The notes under the pieces are model-generated. The model ran no database searches and was not told where the DNA came from. It worked only from the letters and a program-made list of their open reading frames with translations. From CAYRNY01 sp964425755 (lineage in GTDB: Bacteria; Chloroflexota; Anaerolineae; Aggregatilineales; Aggregatilineaceae): 64,000 bases of DNA. This document shows positions 19,972-28,893 of the stretch, one piece after another (position 1 is the first letter of the stretch; each line of letters opens with the position of its first letter). The DNA lies in the NCBI GenBank assembly GCA_964425755.1, contig CAYRNY010000017.1, positions 70,736 through 134,735 on the forward strand. The letters are read 5' to 3'. The translations under genes and the position numbers were made by a program.

Positions 19972-20367
19972 TCAGCCGGGCCAGCGCAAGACGAGCACCG
20001 CGACCAGCAGCGCAAGGTTGATCAGGATCGCGAACGTGCCTTGATCGTCCAGGTGCCGCGTGGTGCCATCCCAGAACAGCACAAAAACGACGACCGACAG
20101 GATGCTCGCAGCCACAACCACCGCGCGCCACCAGCTTTGACCGGCGAGCAACCCCACGCCGCCCACCACGAAACCGATCGCGACCACTCCGCAGGCGACA
20201 CTCGCCAGCGAGCGTGTTGTTTGACCGCCCAGAAGCGCCGAAAAAGCCCACGCATCATCCGGCCAGACCATGCCGGGCTGAAGCTCGAAGAGGCGCTGGC
20301 TCTGCCCGAGGTACAGCAGGTGAACCAGGCCATGCAGGATGATGACGATACTCATGATGATAGTCAT
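19972..20367 (-). CDS. Small four-helix membrane protein, paralogue of 19535-19927
   Basis: 131 residues from MTIIMSIVIILHGLVHLLYLG; AAGGAG precedes the ATG by 7 bases, whereas the longer upstream frame is not supported. Helices: SIVIILHGLVHLLYLG, VACGVVAIGFVVGGVGLL, WWRAVVVAASILSVVVFVLFW and FAILINLALLVAVLVL. HGLVH, the GFV core, W-W and INLALL mirror the neighbour at 19535. Function unknown; it may form a complex or an alternative to its paralogue. The two genes converge with about 45 bases between. Confidence 0.6.
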   Translation of the reverse strand: MTIIMSIVIILHGLVHLLYLGQSQRLFELQPGMVWPDDAWAFSALLGGQTTRSLASVACGVVAIGFVVGGVGLLAGQSWWRAVVVAASILSVVVFVLFWDGTTRHLDDQGTFAILINLALLVAVLVLRWPG

Positions 20368-20665
20368 CACACAACTCCTTATTCTGCGCAGCGTGACTGT
20401 AGCATCCACTGCGCCGGACGCTGGATCGGCTTGTGCCTGCCGGTTGGTGTTCGGTGGCAGCCTGTTGGGGGGCCGTGCGGGCAGTCGCCCATGCCCCAAT
20501 TGTACACCTGGCGTGCTTTCCTGGCCCGGGTTGTGTTTTTCACTCATTTGCATGTAAGATTGCGTTAAAGGGGAAGTGCTTTTTTTAACTGTCGCCGGGC
20601 TGCGGATGCTCTGGAAAAGCACGCAGCATGACGCGATCACGTCGGGTAAGATACGGGGCAATCTT

Positions 20666-22201
20666 ATGGACGGAGTTGATCGCCATAGCGGCGCGGATGC
20701 CGAACTGGCGGCGCTGCGCCAGCGCGTGCGGAACCTGGAGCAGGCGCTACACGAACACCGGGCCCTGGCGCGCGCATTGATGGCTGCGCCGGGGGATGTG
20801 GCGCTGATCACCGATCCCGACGGCGTGTTGCTGGACTGTAACGTTGCGGCGGCGCGGCAACTGGGGGACGCGCGTGCCGACCTGGTCGGGCGCTCCATCT
20901 GGGAGCGCCTGCCGCCGGTGGTGGCTGAACGGCGCCAGCAGCAAATGCACGAGGCCGTGCGCACGGGCCGACCGGTGCACTTTGAAGACCCGGATGGCGG
21001 GTCGTGGTTTGACACCTTCATATACCCCGTGCCGGACGAGTCCGGCAGCGTGGTGCGGGTCGTGATCCTGGCGCGGGACATCACCGAGCGCAAGCAGAAC
21101 GAGCACCGGCTGCGCGCCAGCGAAGAGCGCAACCGCAAGATGCTAGACGCGATCCCGGACCTGATCTTGGACATGTCCGGCGATGGTGTCTACCTGGATA
21201 TCAAGGAATCCGATCAAGTGCCGCTGTCGCACCCGCGCAGCGAGCTGATCGGGCGCAACGTGCGCGATGTGCTGCCGCCCGCTGCCGTCGAAGAGGCGCT
21301 GGAGCGATTGCGCTCGGCGCTGGAAACCGGTACGGTCCAGACGCGCGAATATGTCCTGCCGATCAATGGCGTGGATCACGAATTTGAGGTGCGGTCGGTC
21401 CCGCTGGGGCCGGACGAGGTCTTTTCGATCGTGCGCGATATCACCGAGCGCCGGCGAGCCGAACAGCGCACGTTGGAACTGGCATTGGAGCGCGAGCGGG
21501 TACAGGTGCTCACCAGCTTCATTTCCGACGCGTCGCACGAGTTCCGCACGCCGCTGTCGATCATCGGGCTGAAAGCCTACCTGCTGCATAATGACATCTA
21601 CTCTCGCAAGCGCGATGCATACCTGGCCGACATCACCCACCAGATCGAGTTGCTGACCGAGTTGCTCGATTCGCTGCTGGTGATGACACGCCTTGACAGC
21701 CACGAACCGTTCGCGATCAGGCCGGTTGACGTGGGGCTGCTGGTGCGCGGGCTGCTGGAGCCTGTGGGTGACAGTGCGCGCGAGGCCGGGCTTACACTCA
21801 CGACGCATTACGCGGACCAACTGCCGCTGGTACAAGGGGATGGACCGCGCTTGCAGCAGGCGCTCACCCACATTCTGCACAACGCCGTGCGCTACACGCC
21901 CGCCGGGGGCGCGATCATGGTGCGGGTCGCGCCGGTCCCTGGGCGTGACGGGCACATCGCCGTCACGGTGAGCGACACCGGCAGCGGCATCGAGGCGCAC
22001 CAACTGCCGCATATCTTCGACCGCTTCTTTCGGGGCGATATGGCACGCTCGACGCGCGGGTTCGGGCTGGGGCTGTCCATCGCCAGGGCGATCATCGAGC
22101 GGCACGGCGGGTGCATCGAGGTGCAGAGCACGGTCGGCCAGGGCAGCACGTTTTGCGTGATGCTGCCGGTCAACGGGCCGGCGGCACAACGCGTGCTATA
22201 A
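20666..22201 (+). CDS. PAS-domain sensor histidine kinase (soluble)
   Basis: About 511 residues from the ATG at 20666; a GTG start at 20576 (30 residues longer) is possible since AAAGGGGAA precedes it. Two PAS domains (about 30-145 and 150-265) each end in the typical ILARDITERK and IVRDITERRR. The dimerisation domain has the phosphoacceptor histidine H291 (DASHEFRTPLSIIG). The ATPase has the N-box HNAVRYTPAGG, G1 DTGSGIEAHQ, F-box DRFFRGD and G2 GFGLGLSIARA. No transmembrane segment is present, so it probably senses an intracellular or redox/ligand signal. No cognate response regulator is adjacent. Confidence 0.85.
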   Translation: MDGVDRHSGADAELAALRQRVRNLEQALHEHRALARALMAAPGDVALITDPDGVLLDCNVAAARQLGDARADLVGRSIWERLPPVVAERRQQQMHEAVRTGRPVHFEDPDGGSWFDTFIYPVPDESGSVVRVVILARDITERKQNEHRLRASEERNRKMLDAIPDLILDMSGDGVYLDIKESDQVPLSHPRSELIGRNVRDVLPPAAVEEALERLRSALETGTVQTREYVLPINGVDHEFEVRSVPLGPDEVFSIVRDITERRRAEQRTLELALERERVQVLTSFISDASHEFRTPLSIIGLKAYLLHNDIYSRKRDAYLADITHQIELLTELLDSLLVMTRLDSHEPFAIRPVDVGLLVRGLLEPVGDSAREAGLTLTTHYADQLPLVQGDGPRLQQALTHILHNAVRYTPAGGAIMVRVAPVPGRDGHIAVTVSDTGSGIEAHQLPHIFDRFFRGDMARSTRGFGLGLSIARAIIERHGGCIEVQSTVGQGSTFCVMLPVNGPAAQRVL

Positions 22202-22341
22202 AACCGGTGTGTTTGTGGGATGTTTGCGCGTGCCTGGTACGCCGCTGGCACGCGGGGCGGGTTGCTTGTGCTGGCTGCGCACTGGTGGTAAACTGCGAAG
22301 CAGATACGCAGGGAGCACCAGCCCCCCAGGAGAGAAGATTT

Positions 22342-23901
22342 ATGCGGACTCATGGTCGTCTCGCGGTGTGGATCGCGGTGATTGCGCTGTTGGCGCTCGG
22401 GTTGACCGGCTGTTTCCGGTCGGTGGGCGAGGACCTGGAACCGACGCCGAGATCCGGACTGGCCCCCCAGGATATACAGCCCGGCGGCACCGCGACTCCC
22501 CAAACCGGGCCGGCAGGCGATGCTACAGCCGAGGATATGGTTCCCACCGCGGAACAGATGACGCAGCCGCCATCACCGATTGGCGTGCCTAGCCTGACCC
22601 CGTTCCCGACCATTGCGCCACAGACGCGGACCCCGCTGCCCACAGCGGAAGACGGTCAGGGCGGCCCGCTGGTCGCGCCACCGACGGCCACGCCGACACA
22701 GCAACCTCAGCCAACCAATACACCGCAGCCGACGAACACGCCGCAACCGACAAGCACGCCACAACCGACCTACACGCCGCAACCGACGAATACACCACGA
22801 CCGACTAATACCGCGATCCCGACCGCGATCGGGCCGACGCGCACCTTTACGCCGGTCCCGTTTGCGACCTTCCCGCCCAGCCCGACCTACACGCCGTATG
22901 CAGCGGCGGCATTTTCGGGCGTGCAGAGCGTCGCGCCGCTGCCGCAGCCTACGGCCACGCAGGTGTTCGTCGTGCCGACCGCCAGCCCCACGCCCGCCGA
23001 GGCGGTTCCGCTGGCGGAACGCCCGCCGGACGCGGTCGATGCGACGCCGTTTGGGGGTGAGCCGGCAGCCACGCCGGTGCCGCCGGACGGCCCGCAGGGT
23101 GGCGGGACGCCGCCGCTGACCGAGGACATGGCGGGGGCGACCGAGGTGGCGATGGTACAGTCCACGCCGTTGAGTGCCGGCCAGATGACCGCGACGATGA
23201 TCGTTTATGAGGCGACCGCGACATCCGCCGCGCTGACGGGCACGCCGCTGCCAACGCTAACCCCGCCGGGGGCGGTGGACGGGCAGGGTGGGCCGCTCGA
23301 GACAGAACCGGTCCAGCCGTTCGCTGCAGGGCAGTTCCCGCCTAACGCGACGGTGATCACGGCGACTCCGTACGGGCAGGGCGGCATCTGTGACCAGCAC
23401 CTGATCCAGTTGGGCGAGACGCTGTCCAGCATCGCGCGGCAGTACGGCGTCACGGCGGAGCAGATTCAGCAAGCGAACCCCGGGGATATCCCGACGGTGG
23501 ACGACATCCGGGCCGGGGTGACGATCGATATTCCGTGCCCCACGCCGATCACGCCGACGCCCCAGCCGGTGCCGGTCGTGACAGGCTCACCGGACGGCCA
23601 GGGCGGGCCGATCACGTCCGGCTCAAGCGCGACCACGACGACCGCCCCGCGCGTGCACGTCGTCGTGCCGGGGGATACGCTGTTCAGCATCGCGCGGCAG
23701 TACGGCGTCGATGTGATGGCCCTGCTGCGGGCCAACGGTTTCACCACGCAGACGATGAACTACATCGTCGAGGGGCAGGAGATCATCATCCCAGGGCAGA
23801 CGGTGACCGTGACGCCCGCGCCACAACAGGCACAGCAGCAGGCGGAATTCACGCCGACGCTGACACCGTATATTGTTATCGTGACGCCTGCGGGGCAATA
23901 G
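22342..23901 (+). CDS. LysM lipoprotein with Thr/Pro-rich stalk
   Basis: 519 residues from the ATG after GGAGAGAAG. The N-terminus (VIALLALGLTGCFRS) has a lipobox, LTGC, so the mature protein is likely lipid-anchored. A long low-complexity stalk follows (TNTPQPTNTPQPTSTPQPT at about 120-150, then further Thr/Pro stretches), typical of Chloroflexota surface proteins. Two LysM modules are at the end: QLGETLSSIARQYGVTAEQI and VVPGDTLFSIARQYGVDVMA. Role inferred: a wall-binding surface lipoprotein whose stalk spans the envelope. It is the last gene before a terminator at 23925-23963. Confidence 0.75.
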   Translation: MRTHGRLAVWIAVIALLALGLTGCFRSVGEDLEPTPRSGLAPQDIQPGGTATPQTGPAGDATAEDMVPTAEQMTQPPSPIGVPSLTPFPTIAPQTRTPLPTAEDGQGGPLVAPPTATPTQQPQPTNTPQPTNTPQPTSTPQPTYTPQPTNTPRPTNTAIPTAIGPTRTFTPVPFATFPPSPTYTPYAAAAFSGVQSVAPLPQPTATQVFVVPTASPTPAEAVPLAERPPDAVDATPFGGEPAATPVPPDGPQGGGTPPLTEDMAGATEVAMVQSTPLSAGQMTATMIVYEATATSAALTGTPLPTLTPPGAVDGQGGPLETEPVQPFAAGQFPPNATVITATPYGQGGICDQHLIQLGETLSSIARQYGVTAEQIQQANPGDIPTVDDIRAGVTIDIPCPTPITPTPQPVPVVTGSPDGQGGPITSGSSATTTTAPRVHVVVPGDTLFSIARQYGVDVMALLRANGFTTQTMNYIVEGQEIIIPGQTVTVTPAPQQAQQQAEFTPTLTPYIVIVTPAGQ

Positions 23902-23924
23902 CGACGCTTGCAGGGCGTCCGGCT

Positions 23925-23963
23925 GAGGAGCGGCTCGCGTAGGTGAGGCGCTCCTTGTTTTTT
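23925..23963 (+). terminator. Rho-independent terminator
   Basis: AGGAGCG and CGCTCCT form the stem, followed by TTGTTTTTTGG. It ends the LysM lipoprotein gene before the NUDIX gene at 24034. Confidence 0.65.
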
Positions 23964-24033
23964 GGCGCGTGCGTGGGATACTATGGTCCACGTTTTGAAC
24001 GCCCGCCGCCAGAGGCGGATCGAGGGAGCCAGC

Positions 24034-24576
24034 ATGAGAACCGACCTTGACGAAAAAATCCTTTCATCCGAGCCGATCTACCAGGGCAAGCTGGTCGACC
24101 TGCACCGCGTGACCGTCGAGTTGCCGGACGGGTCGCAGGCGTGGCGCGAGGTGATCCGGCATCCCGGCGCGGTGGCGGTCGTCCCGTTGCTGGACGGCGA
24201 CCGCGTGGTGCTGGTGCGGCAGTTCCGCACGGCAGCGCGCGCGGTCACGCTGGAGATTCCGGCGGGCACGCTCGAACCGGGCGAAGACCCGGCGCGCGCC
24301 GCGCAGCGCGAGTTGCAAGAGGAGATCGGCTACCGGCCCGGCGAACTGGAGCGCCTGGTCGGTGAATACACCGCGCCGGGGTACACCGACGAACTGATCC
24401 ACATCTACCTGGCGACCGGCCTCACGCCGTCACGGCTGGATGGCGACGTGGACGAGTTCATCGACACGCTGACGCTGCCGCTTGATGCGGCGCTGGATAT
24501 GGTCGCGCGCGGCGAAATTACGGATGGCAAAACGTTGATCGGGCTGCTGTGGGTCGCGCGGCGGCTGGGGCGCTGA
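24034..24576 (+). CDS. NUDIX ADP-sugar pyrophosphatase-type hydrolase
   Basis: 180 residues from the ATG after GAGGGAG. The Nudix box at residues 78-100 is complete (GTLEPGEDPARAA then QRELQEEIGY). Up- and downstream elements fit the ADP-ribose/ADP-sugar subfamily: VVLVRQFRTAARAVTLEIPAGTL, EYTAPGYTDELIHIYLATGL and the E/D-rich FIDTLTLPLDAALDMV. The family cleaves ADP-ribose to AMP and ribose 5-phosphate. It starts a possible unit with the kinase at 24743, about 165 bases away; coexpression is uncertain. Confidence 0.8.
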   Translation: MRTDLDEKILSSEPIYQGKLVDLHRVTVELPDGSQAWREVIRHPGAVAVVPLLDGDRVVLVRQFRTAARAVTLEIPAGTLEPGEDPARAAQRELQEEIGYRPGELERLVGEYTAPGYTDELIHIYLATGLTPSRLDGDVDEFIDTLTLPLDAALDMVARGEITDGKTLIGLLWVARRLGR

Positions 24577-24742
24577 GCGCGCGGCGGATGCGACGAATCG
24601 CGCGGATGCGCGTACATGATGGTAGGGGGACGCTGGCGCAGCGCACATTTTTCCCACTGAGCACATCACACAGTGATCAGGCGCACCTGCAACCGGTGGT
24701 TTTGGCGCGGGCCGGGTGCTGTTGGGGCGCGGAGGATAAGGC

Positions 24743-26662
24743 ATGAACGGCGAATCACTGATCGGGCAAACGATAGGCAACTATCGCATCATCAGCCGCC
24801 TGGGGCGCGGCGGCATGGCGACCGTCTACCGCGCGCGGCAGGTGACGATGGGGCGCGACGTGGCGATTAAAGTCATGCGCGCCGATCTCGCGGAGGACCC
24901 GCAGTACGAAGCGCGGTTCGAGCGCGAGGCGCAGGTGATCGCCAATTTACAGCATCCGCGCGTGCTGCCGGTGCATGAATTTGGGCACGAAGGCGACATC
25001 TTCTACCTGGTGATGCGCGTGATCGAAGGTGAGTCGCTGTACCAACGCCTGCTGCGCGGCAAGTTGTCACTCGACCGGGCAGCGCGCTACGTCAACCAGA
25101 TCGCGGAGGCGCTCGACTACGCGCACAGCCAGGGCGTGATCCACCGCGATCTGAAGCCCAACAACGTGCTGATCGACGATCTCGACAACGTGTACCTGAT
25201 GGATTTCGGGCTGGCGAAGATGCTCGCCGCCACGCACAGCCTGACACAGACCGGCACCGTGATCGGCACGCCGCAGTACATGGCCCCGGAGCAGTGGCGC
25301 GGCGAGCCGGTCGACGCGCGCACGGACGTATATTCGCTCGGCGTGATCCTGTACGAGATGGTGGTCGGTCGCCCGCCGTTCGAGTCCGACACGCCGTTCA
25401 CGCTGATGTACAAACACGTCAACGATCCGCCGCCGCCTCCGCGTGAGCGACTGCCGGATCTGCCGCAAGCGGTCGAGGCGGTGATCCTGCAGGCGCTGGC
25501 GAAAGACCCTGCCGAACGGTTCGCGTCGGCTGGGGCCCTGGCGCGTGCCCTGACCGCGAGTCTGCGTGTGGCGGACGTGCCCGGCGCGGCGGCGTTGGTC
25601 CCGCCGCCGGAAGTCAAGCTGCCCGACCCGGAAACGGCGCAGGAAGCGCCGCTGCACGGTGAGGGTAGCGTGCCGGTCGAGGCGCTTTCGCCCGAGGAGC
25701 AAGCGGACAGCCCCCCTGCCGGACTCCCTGATTCCGCTGCGGATGACGCCGCGTCTGTGCCTGAGCCGGATGTCGCGGCGCATGCTGGCGGGGAAGACGA
25801 GGCGGTCCCGCAGCCGGAGCACATCGCGCCGCCGCCCCCGCCGATCCCGGTCGCGCCGAAGGGCCGGACGCCACCCGGTGCCGGGTCCGGCGTGCCGGAT
25901 GCACGGGGACGCAAGTCGCGCCAGGAGTGGGACGGGCCGCCGTCGCACCGCGATGAGCCGAAAACCCCGGCCTCTGCCGTGCGCCGCGCGATCGACGTGG
26001 TCGATCACGGCCTGGAGTCGATGCTGGAAAAAGCGGCACTGGCCGCGCCGCCGCTGAGCGGTCCGGCCTCGCGCACCGACCTGAAACCGGCACGGGGCGT
26101 GCAGTACTCGCCGCAGGGCGTGCCGGCCAACGCGCCCGCGCAGCGCATGATGCAGGGGTTGCTGGTCCCCGGTGAGGAACTCATGGGGGTGCTGGACGTG
26201 CGCGGCACGGACCAGTGGGGCTTGTGGAAGACCGCGGTCGTCGGGGGGTTGTTCCTGAACATTCTCGGCGGCATCCTCAATGCGGGCCTGCTCAATATGC
26301 TTGGCTGGGTGGCGTGGGTCTTCCTGGCGGTGCAGATATTCCGCACGTGGCGCGGCGACATTGGGCGCTATTACCTCGGCTTCACCTCGGACCGCGTGAT
26401 CGTGCTGCCGCGTGACGCGGAGAGCCAGCCGCTGTACGGCGACGCGTTCGCGGCGGGCTGGGCGTACATCGACCGGCTGCGGCTGACCGACCGTTACGTG
26501 CTGCTGGACATGCCCGACGGTTCCGGCGAGACGATGAAATTCGGTGCGCTGCTGTTGGCGGAGGGCGAGGGTGGCCTGGGCGAGCAGCAGCGCTGGCTAA
26601 CCTACAGCCCCATCGGCGGCCTGATCGCGGACAAGGGCTTCGACGCGGACGATATCGAATGA
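24743..26662 (+). CDS. PknB-type Ser/Thr protein kinase with C-terminal membrane module
   Basis: 639 residues. Kinase domain about 12-275: glycine loop GRGGMATVY (21-29), K43 (VAIKV), catalytic HRDLKPNN (134-141, D136), DFG (154-156), GTPQYMAPEQ. An acidic, Pro-rich linker (about 280-430) precedes a C-terminal region with two hydrophobic helices (TAVVGGLFLNILGGILNAGL and WVAWVFLAVQIF) followed by a small beta-rich domain (YYLGFTSDRVIVLPRD). There are no PASTA repeats, so it is not a muropeptide-sensing PknB. The next gene, murI, overlaps by four bases, so kinase and glutamate racemase are translationally coupled. Possible partner: the FHA protein at 10347. Confidence 0.85.
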   Translation: MNGESLIGQTIGNYRIISRLGRGGMATVYRARQVTMGRDVAIKVMRADLAEDPQYEARFEREAQVIANLQHPRVLPVHEFGHEGDIFYLVMRVIEGESLYQRLLRGKLSLDRAARYVNQIAEALDYAHSQGVIHRDLKPNNVLIDDLDNVYLMDFGLAKMLAATHSLTQTGTVIGTPQYMAPEQWRGEPVDARTDVYSLGVILYEMVVGRPPFESDTPFTLMYKHVNDPPPPPRERLPDLPQAVEAVILQALAKDPAERFASAGALARALTASLRVADVPGAAALVPPPEVKLPDPETAQEAPLHGEGSVPVEALSPEEQADSPPAGLPDSAADDAASVPEPDVAAHAGGEDEAVPQPEHIAPPPPPIPVAPKGRTPPGAGSGVPDARGRKSRQEWDGPPSHRDEPKTPASAVRRAIDVVDHGLESMLEKAALAAPPLSGPASRTDLKPARGVQYSPQGVPANAPAQRMMQGLLVPGEELMGVLDVRGTDQWGLWKTAVVGGLFLNILGGILNAGLLNMLGWVAWVFLAVQIFRTWRGDIGRYYLGFTSDRVIVLPRDAESQPLYGDAFAAGWAYIDRLRLTDRYVLLDMPDGSGETMKFGALLLAEGEGGLGEQQRWLTYSPIGGLIADKGFDADDIE

Positions 26663-27498
26663 GCGATTCGCGCCCGGTGGGCATCCTGGACTCGGGCGTG
26701 GGCGGTCTTTCCGTGCTGCGCGAGGTGCGCCGCCAACTGCCCGGCGAGGACGTGATCTTCATCGCGGACCAGGCGCACGTCCCTTACGGCCCGCGTCCGA
26801 TCGAAGACGTGCGCGCGTTCACCGTCGGCGTGACGCGCTTTTTGCTGGCGCGTGGCGTCAAGCTGGTGGTCGTGGCGTGCAACACGGCCAGCGCCGCCGC
26901 GCTCTATTCCCTGCGCGCGATGTTCCCGGCGGTCCCCTTCGTCGGCATGGAGCCTGCCGTCAAACCGGCGGCGCGCGATACCCGGACCGGCGTGATCGGC
27001 GTGATCGCGACCGAGACCACGTTCCAGGGCCAGTTGTTCGCCAGCGTGGTCGGGCGGTTCGCGCAGGACGTGCGCGTCGAGACACAGGCGTGCCCGGAGT
27101 TCGTGCTGCTGGCGGAGCGCGGCGAGGTCGCTACACCCGCCGCCTACGCCGCGATCCGGCGCCGCCTGGCCCCGCTGCTGGACGCCGGGATCGACCAGCT
27201 CGTGTTGGGCTGCACGCATTTCCCGTTTCTGGCGGACGCGATCCGGTCTGTGATCGGCCCCGGCGTGACGTTGGTGGACCCGTCCCCGGCGGTGGCCCGG
27301 CAGGCGGGGCGGGTACTGCGCGCGCGCGAGGCGTCGAACGGGACCGGCGCGCCCGGCACGGTGACGTATTACACGTCCGGCGACGTGGCCGCGTTCCGGC
27401 GCACGCTGGGAGCGCTGCTCGGCGCGGCGGTCGCAGCAGACGCCGACGTGCGCGCGGCCCGCTGGACCGCGTCCGGCGAGCTGGTGGCGGGGACGTAA
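26659..27498 (+). CDS. murI: Glutamate racemase
   Basis: 279 residues. The two catalytic cysteines are C74 (VVACNTASA) and C185 (LGCTHFPF), as in MurI; the N-terminus GILDSGVGGLSVL and the VPYGPRP block are also typical. The enzyme interconverts L- and D-glutamate to supply D-Glu for peptidoglycan. The start codon lies inside the end of the kinase gene (ATGA overlap at 26659-26662), indicating coupled translation. The gene is followed by a 166-base gap and an ArsR-type regulator with its own promoter. Confidence 0.93.
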   Translation: MSDSRPVGILDSGVGGLSVLREVRRQLPGEDVIFIADQAHVPYGPRPIEDVRAFTVGVTRFLLARGVKLVVVACNTASAAALYSLRAMFPAVPFVGMEPAVKPAARDTRTGVIGVIATETTFQGQLFASVVGRFAQDVRVETQACPEFVLLAERGEVATPAAYAAIRRRLAPLLDAGIDQLVLGCTHFPFLADAIRSVIGPGVTLVDPSPAVARQAGRVLRAREASNGTGAPGTVTYYTSGDVAAFRRTLGALLGAAVAADADVRAARWTASGELVAGT

Positions 27499-27578
27499 CG
27501 CGGCGCGACATTTTGCCCCCCCTGCGCTGTGTGTTTCTGCTGTAGCAGCCCGGAATCGCGCGATCGGCAATCACGCCC

Positions 27579-27648
27579 TTGACCCCTCCTGAATATTCGA
27601 TATACTTCTAATTTAGATACACATCGAATTATCAATGTGTCGAATATT
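27579..27648 (+). promoter_or_regulatory. ArsR-type promoter with nested inverted repeats
   Basis: TTGACC (27579-27584) and TATACT (27601-27606) with a 16-base spacer make a plausible promoter. AATATTCGA (27592-27600, inside the spacer) is inverted as TCGAATATT at 27640-27648. A second inverted repeat, ACACAT (27619-27624) and ATGTGT (27635-27640), lies between. The arrangement suits binding by the dimeric ArsR-type protein encoded from 27665. Confidence 0.55.
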
Positions 27649-27664
27649 GAGGGGAGGTGGCACG

Positions 27665-28336
27665 ATGCCACAAAGTGACACCACGCAGGGCAACGGCGCC
27701 GGATCGCGCTTCCGCGAGGCGGACCTGGCGGTGTTGTTGAAGTTCTTCAAGGCGCTGGCGGACGAGACGCGCTTGCAGATCATCGGCTTGCTGAGCGCGG
27801 GCGAATACCGCGTCAGCGACCTTGCTGCCGAGCTTGACCTCACGGAGCCGACTGTCTCGCACCACATCAGCAAACTGCGCGAGGTCGGGTTGCTGAACCT
27901 GCGCACCGAGGGCACGAACCGTCATTACCGGCTCAACAGCGAGACGTTCAGGCGACTGAACCGCTTTGTCACGGAGCTGGAAAGCGGCGAGTTCGAGCGG
28001 CAGCGCCGGGCGTACGAAGCGGCGAAACGCGAGATGGCCTGGATCGATGCGCTTGACCTGGACCTGGACGAGGCCGAGCGTAAAGTTCTGCGGGATTACT
28101 TTGTCGGGCGACGCCTGAAGCAAATCCCGACCAAGTACACCAAGCTGCTCGTGATCCTGCGCTACCTGGCAAGCCTGTTTGAGCCGGGGCGCACGTATAC
28201 CGAAGTGGAGGTAAACGCCATGCTGCGCCCGGTGCACGAAGACGTTGCCCGGCTGCGGCGCGAGCTGGTCGAGCAGGGTTTCCTGGCACGTGAAGGCGGT
28301 GGCGGGGCGTACTGGCGTGTGGAGGAGTCCGCGTGA
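27665..28336 (+). CDS. ArsR-type regulator fused to a DUF2087 domain
   Basis: 223 residues. The start ATG has GGGAGGTGG just upstream. The N-terminal half is an ArsR helix-turn-helix: LKFFKALADETRLQIIGLL, YRVSDLAAELDLTEPTVSHHISKLREVGLL and NRHYRLNSETFRRLN. The second half (ERKVLRDYFVGRRLKQIPTK, LLVILRYLASLFEPGRTYTEVEVNAMLRPVHEDVARLRRELVEQGFL, GGAYWRV) matches the DUF2087 domain, which often occurs fused to an HTH. No metal-binding cysteine box is visible, so it is probably not an arsenic sensor. The promoter palindromes at 27592-27648 suggest autoregulation. Confidence 0.8.
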   Translation: MPQSDTTQGNGAGSRFREADLAVLLKFFKALADETRLQIIGLLSAGEYRVSDLAAELDLTEPTVSHHISKLREVGLLNLRTEGTNRHYRLNSETFRRLNRFVTELESGEFERQRRAYEAAKREMAWIDALDLDLDEAERKVLRDYFVGRRLKQIPTKYTKLLVILRYLASLFEPGRTYTEVEVNAMLRPVHEDVARLRRELVEQGFLAREGGGGAYWRVEESA

Positions 28337-28367
28337 GGGTGCGCACTCAAGCGCCCCTGAAACATGA

Positions 28368-28399
28368 GCCGCCGGGTGGGTGAACCGTCCGGCGGCTTT
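28368..28399. terminator. Terminator hairpin between convergent genes
   Basis: GCCGCCGG (28368-28375) pairs with CCGGCGGC (28389-28396), followed by TTTA on the plus strand. It lies between the ArsR gene ending at 28336 and the HEAT gene ending at 28406 and could serve both. Confidence 0.55.
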
Positions 28400-28405
28400 A
28401 GCGTG

Positions 28406-28891
28406 TCATTCTCCGAGCTGGTAGAGTGCCCAGCGTGCGGTTTCCCCGACGTCGGGATCGTTTACCAGGCGTTGGATCGGCGCGATAGCCCGCCGGTCCC
28501 CGATGCTCACCAGCGCGGCGATGATGCGACGCCTGACGTGTGGGGTGGCGTTGGGCAGCGCGTCGATCAGCGCCTTCACGCCGCGTGGATCGCCGAAATG
28601 GCCGATCGCGTCGACGATCTTCACCAGCGTGAGATCGTCGCATCCGTCGCACTGCAACGCGTTGAGCGCCCGGATCAGGGGCGTGACGACGCGCGCGTCG
28701 CCGACATCGGCCAGCAGCGCAGCGGCGCGTCGCTGGACCTGTGGTTCGCCGGTCAGCAGCGCGTCGATCAGCGGCTCGATCGCCAGCACGCCGAGTTCGT
28801 GTAAGGTGATCTGGGCACGGCGACGAACCTCGTCGTCTTCTGCGCCCAGGTCTGCGATGAGTTCGTTGATCGGTACGTCATTAACAACCAT
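28406..28891 (-). CDS. Short HEAT-repeat protein
   Basis: 161 residues made of about five HEAT/PBS-lyase-like repeats (e.g. VRRRAQITLHELGVLAIEPLIDALL, VQRRAAALLADVGDARVVTPLIRAL, VRRRIIAALVSIGDRRAIAPIQRLV). The TLVKIVDAIGHFGDPRGVKALI repeat is canonical. HEAT repeats form a helical scaffold for protein interaction. The gene is separated from the HAD gene upstream by 2 bases, so the pair forms an operon; AGGAGG lies within the end of the HAD gene. Function unknown. Confidence 0.7.
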   Translation of the reverse strand: MVVNDVPINELIADLGAEDDEVRRRAQITLHELGVLAIEPLIDALLTGEPQVQRRAAALLADVGDARVVTPLIRALNALQCDGCDDLTLVKIVDAIGHFGDPRGVKALIDALPNATPHVRRRIIAALVSIGDRRAIAPIQRLVNDPDVGETARWALYQLGE

Positions 28892-28893
28892 GT

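Noticed and set aside
20545..20570. A third TetR-like site (GCATGTAAGATTGCG) before the PAS kinase
   Set aside because: Only one half-site, GTAAG, matches; the second half is absent.
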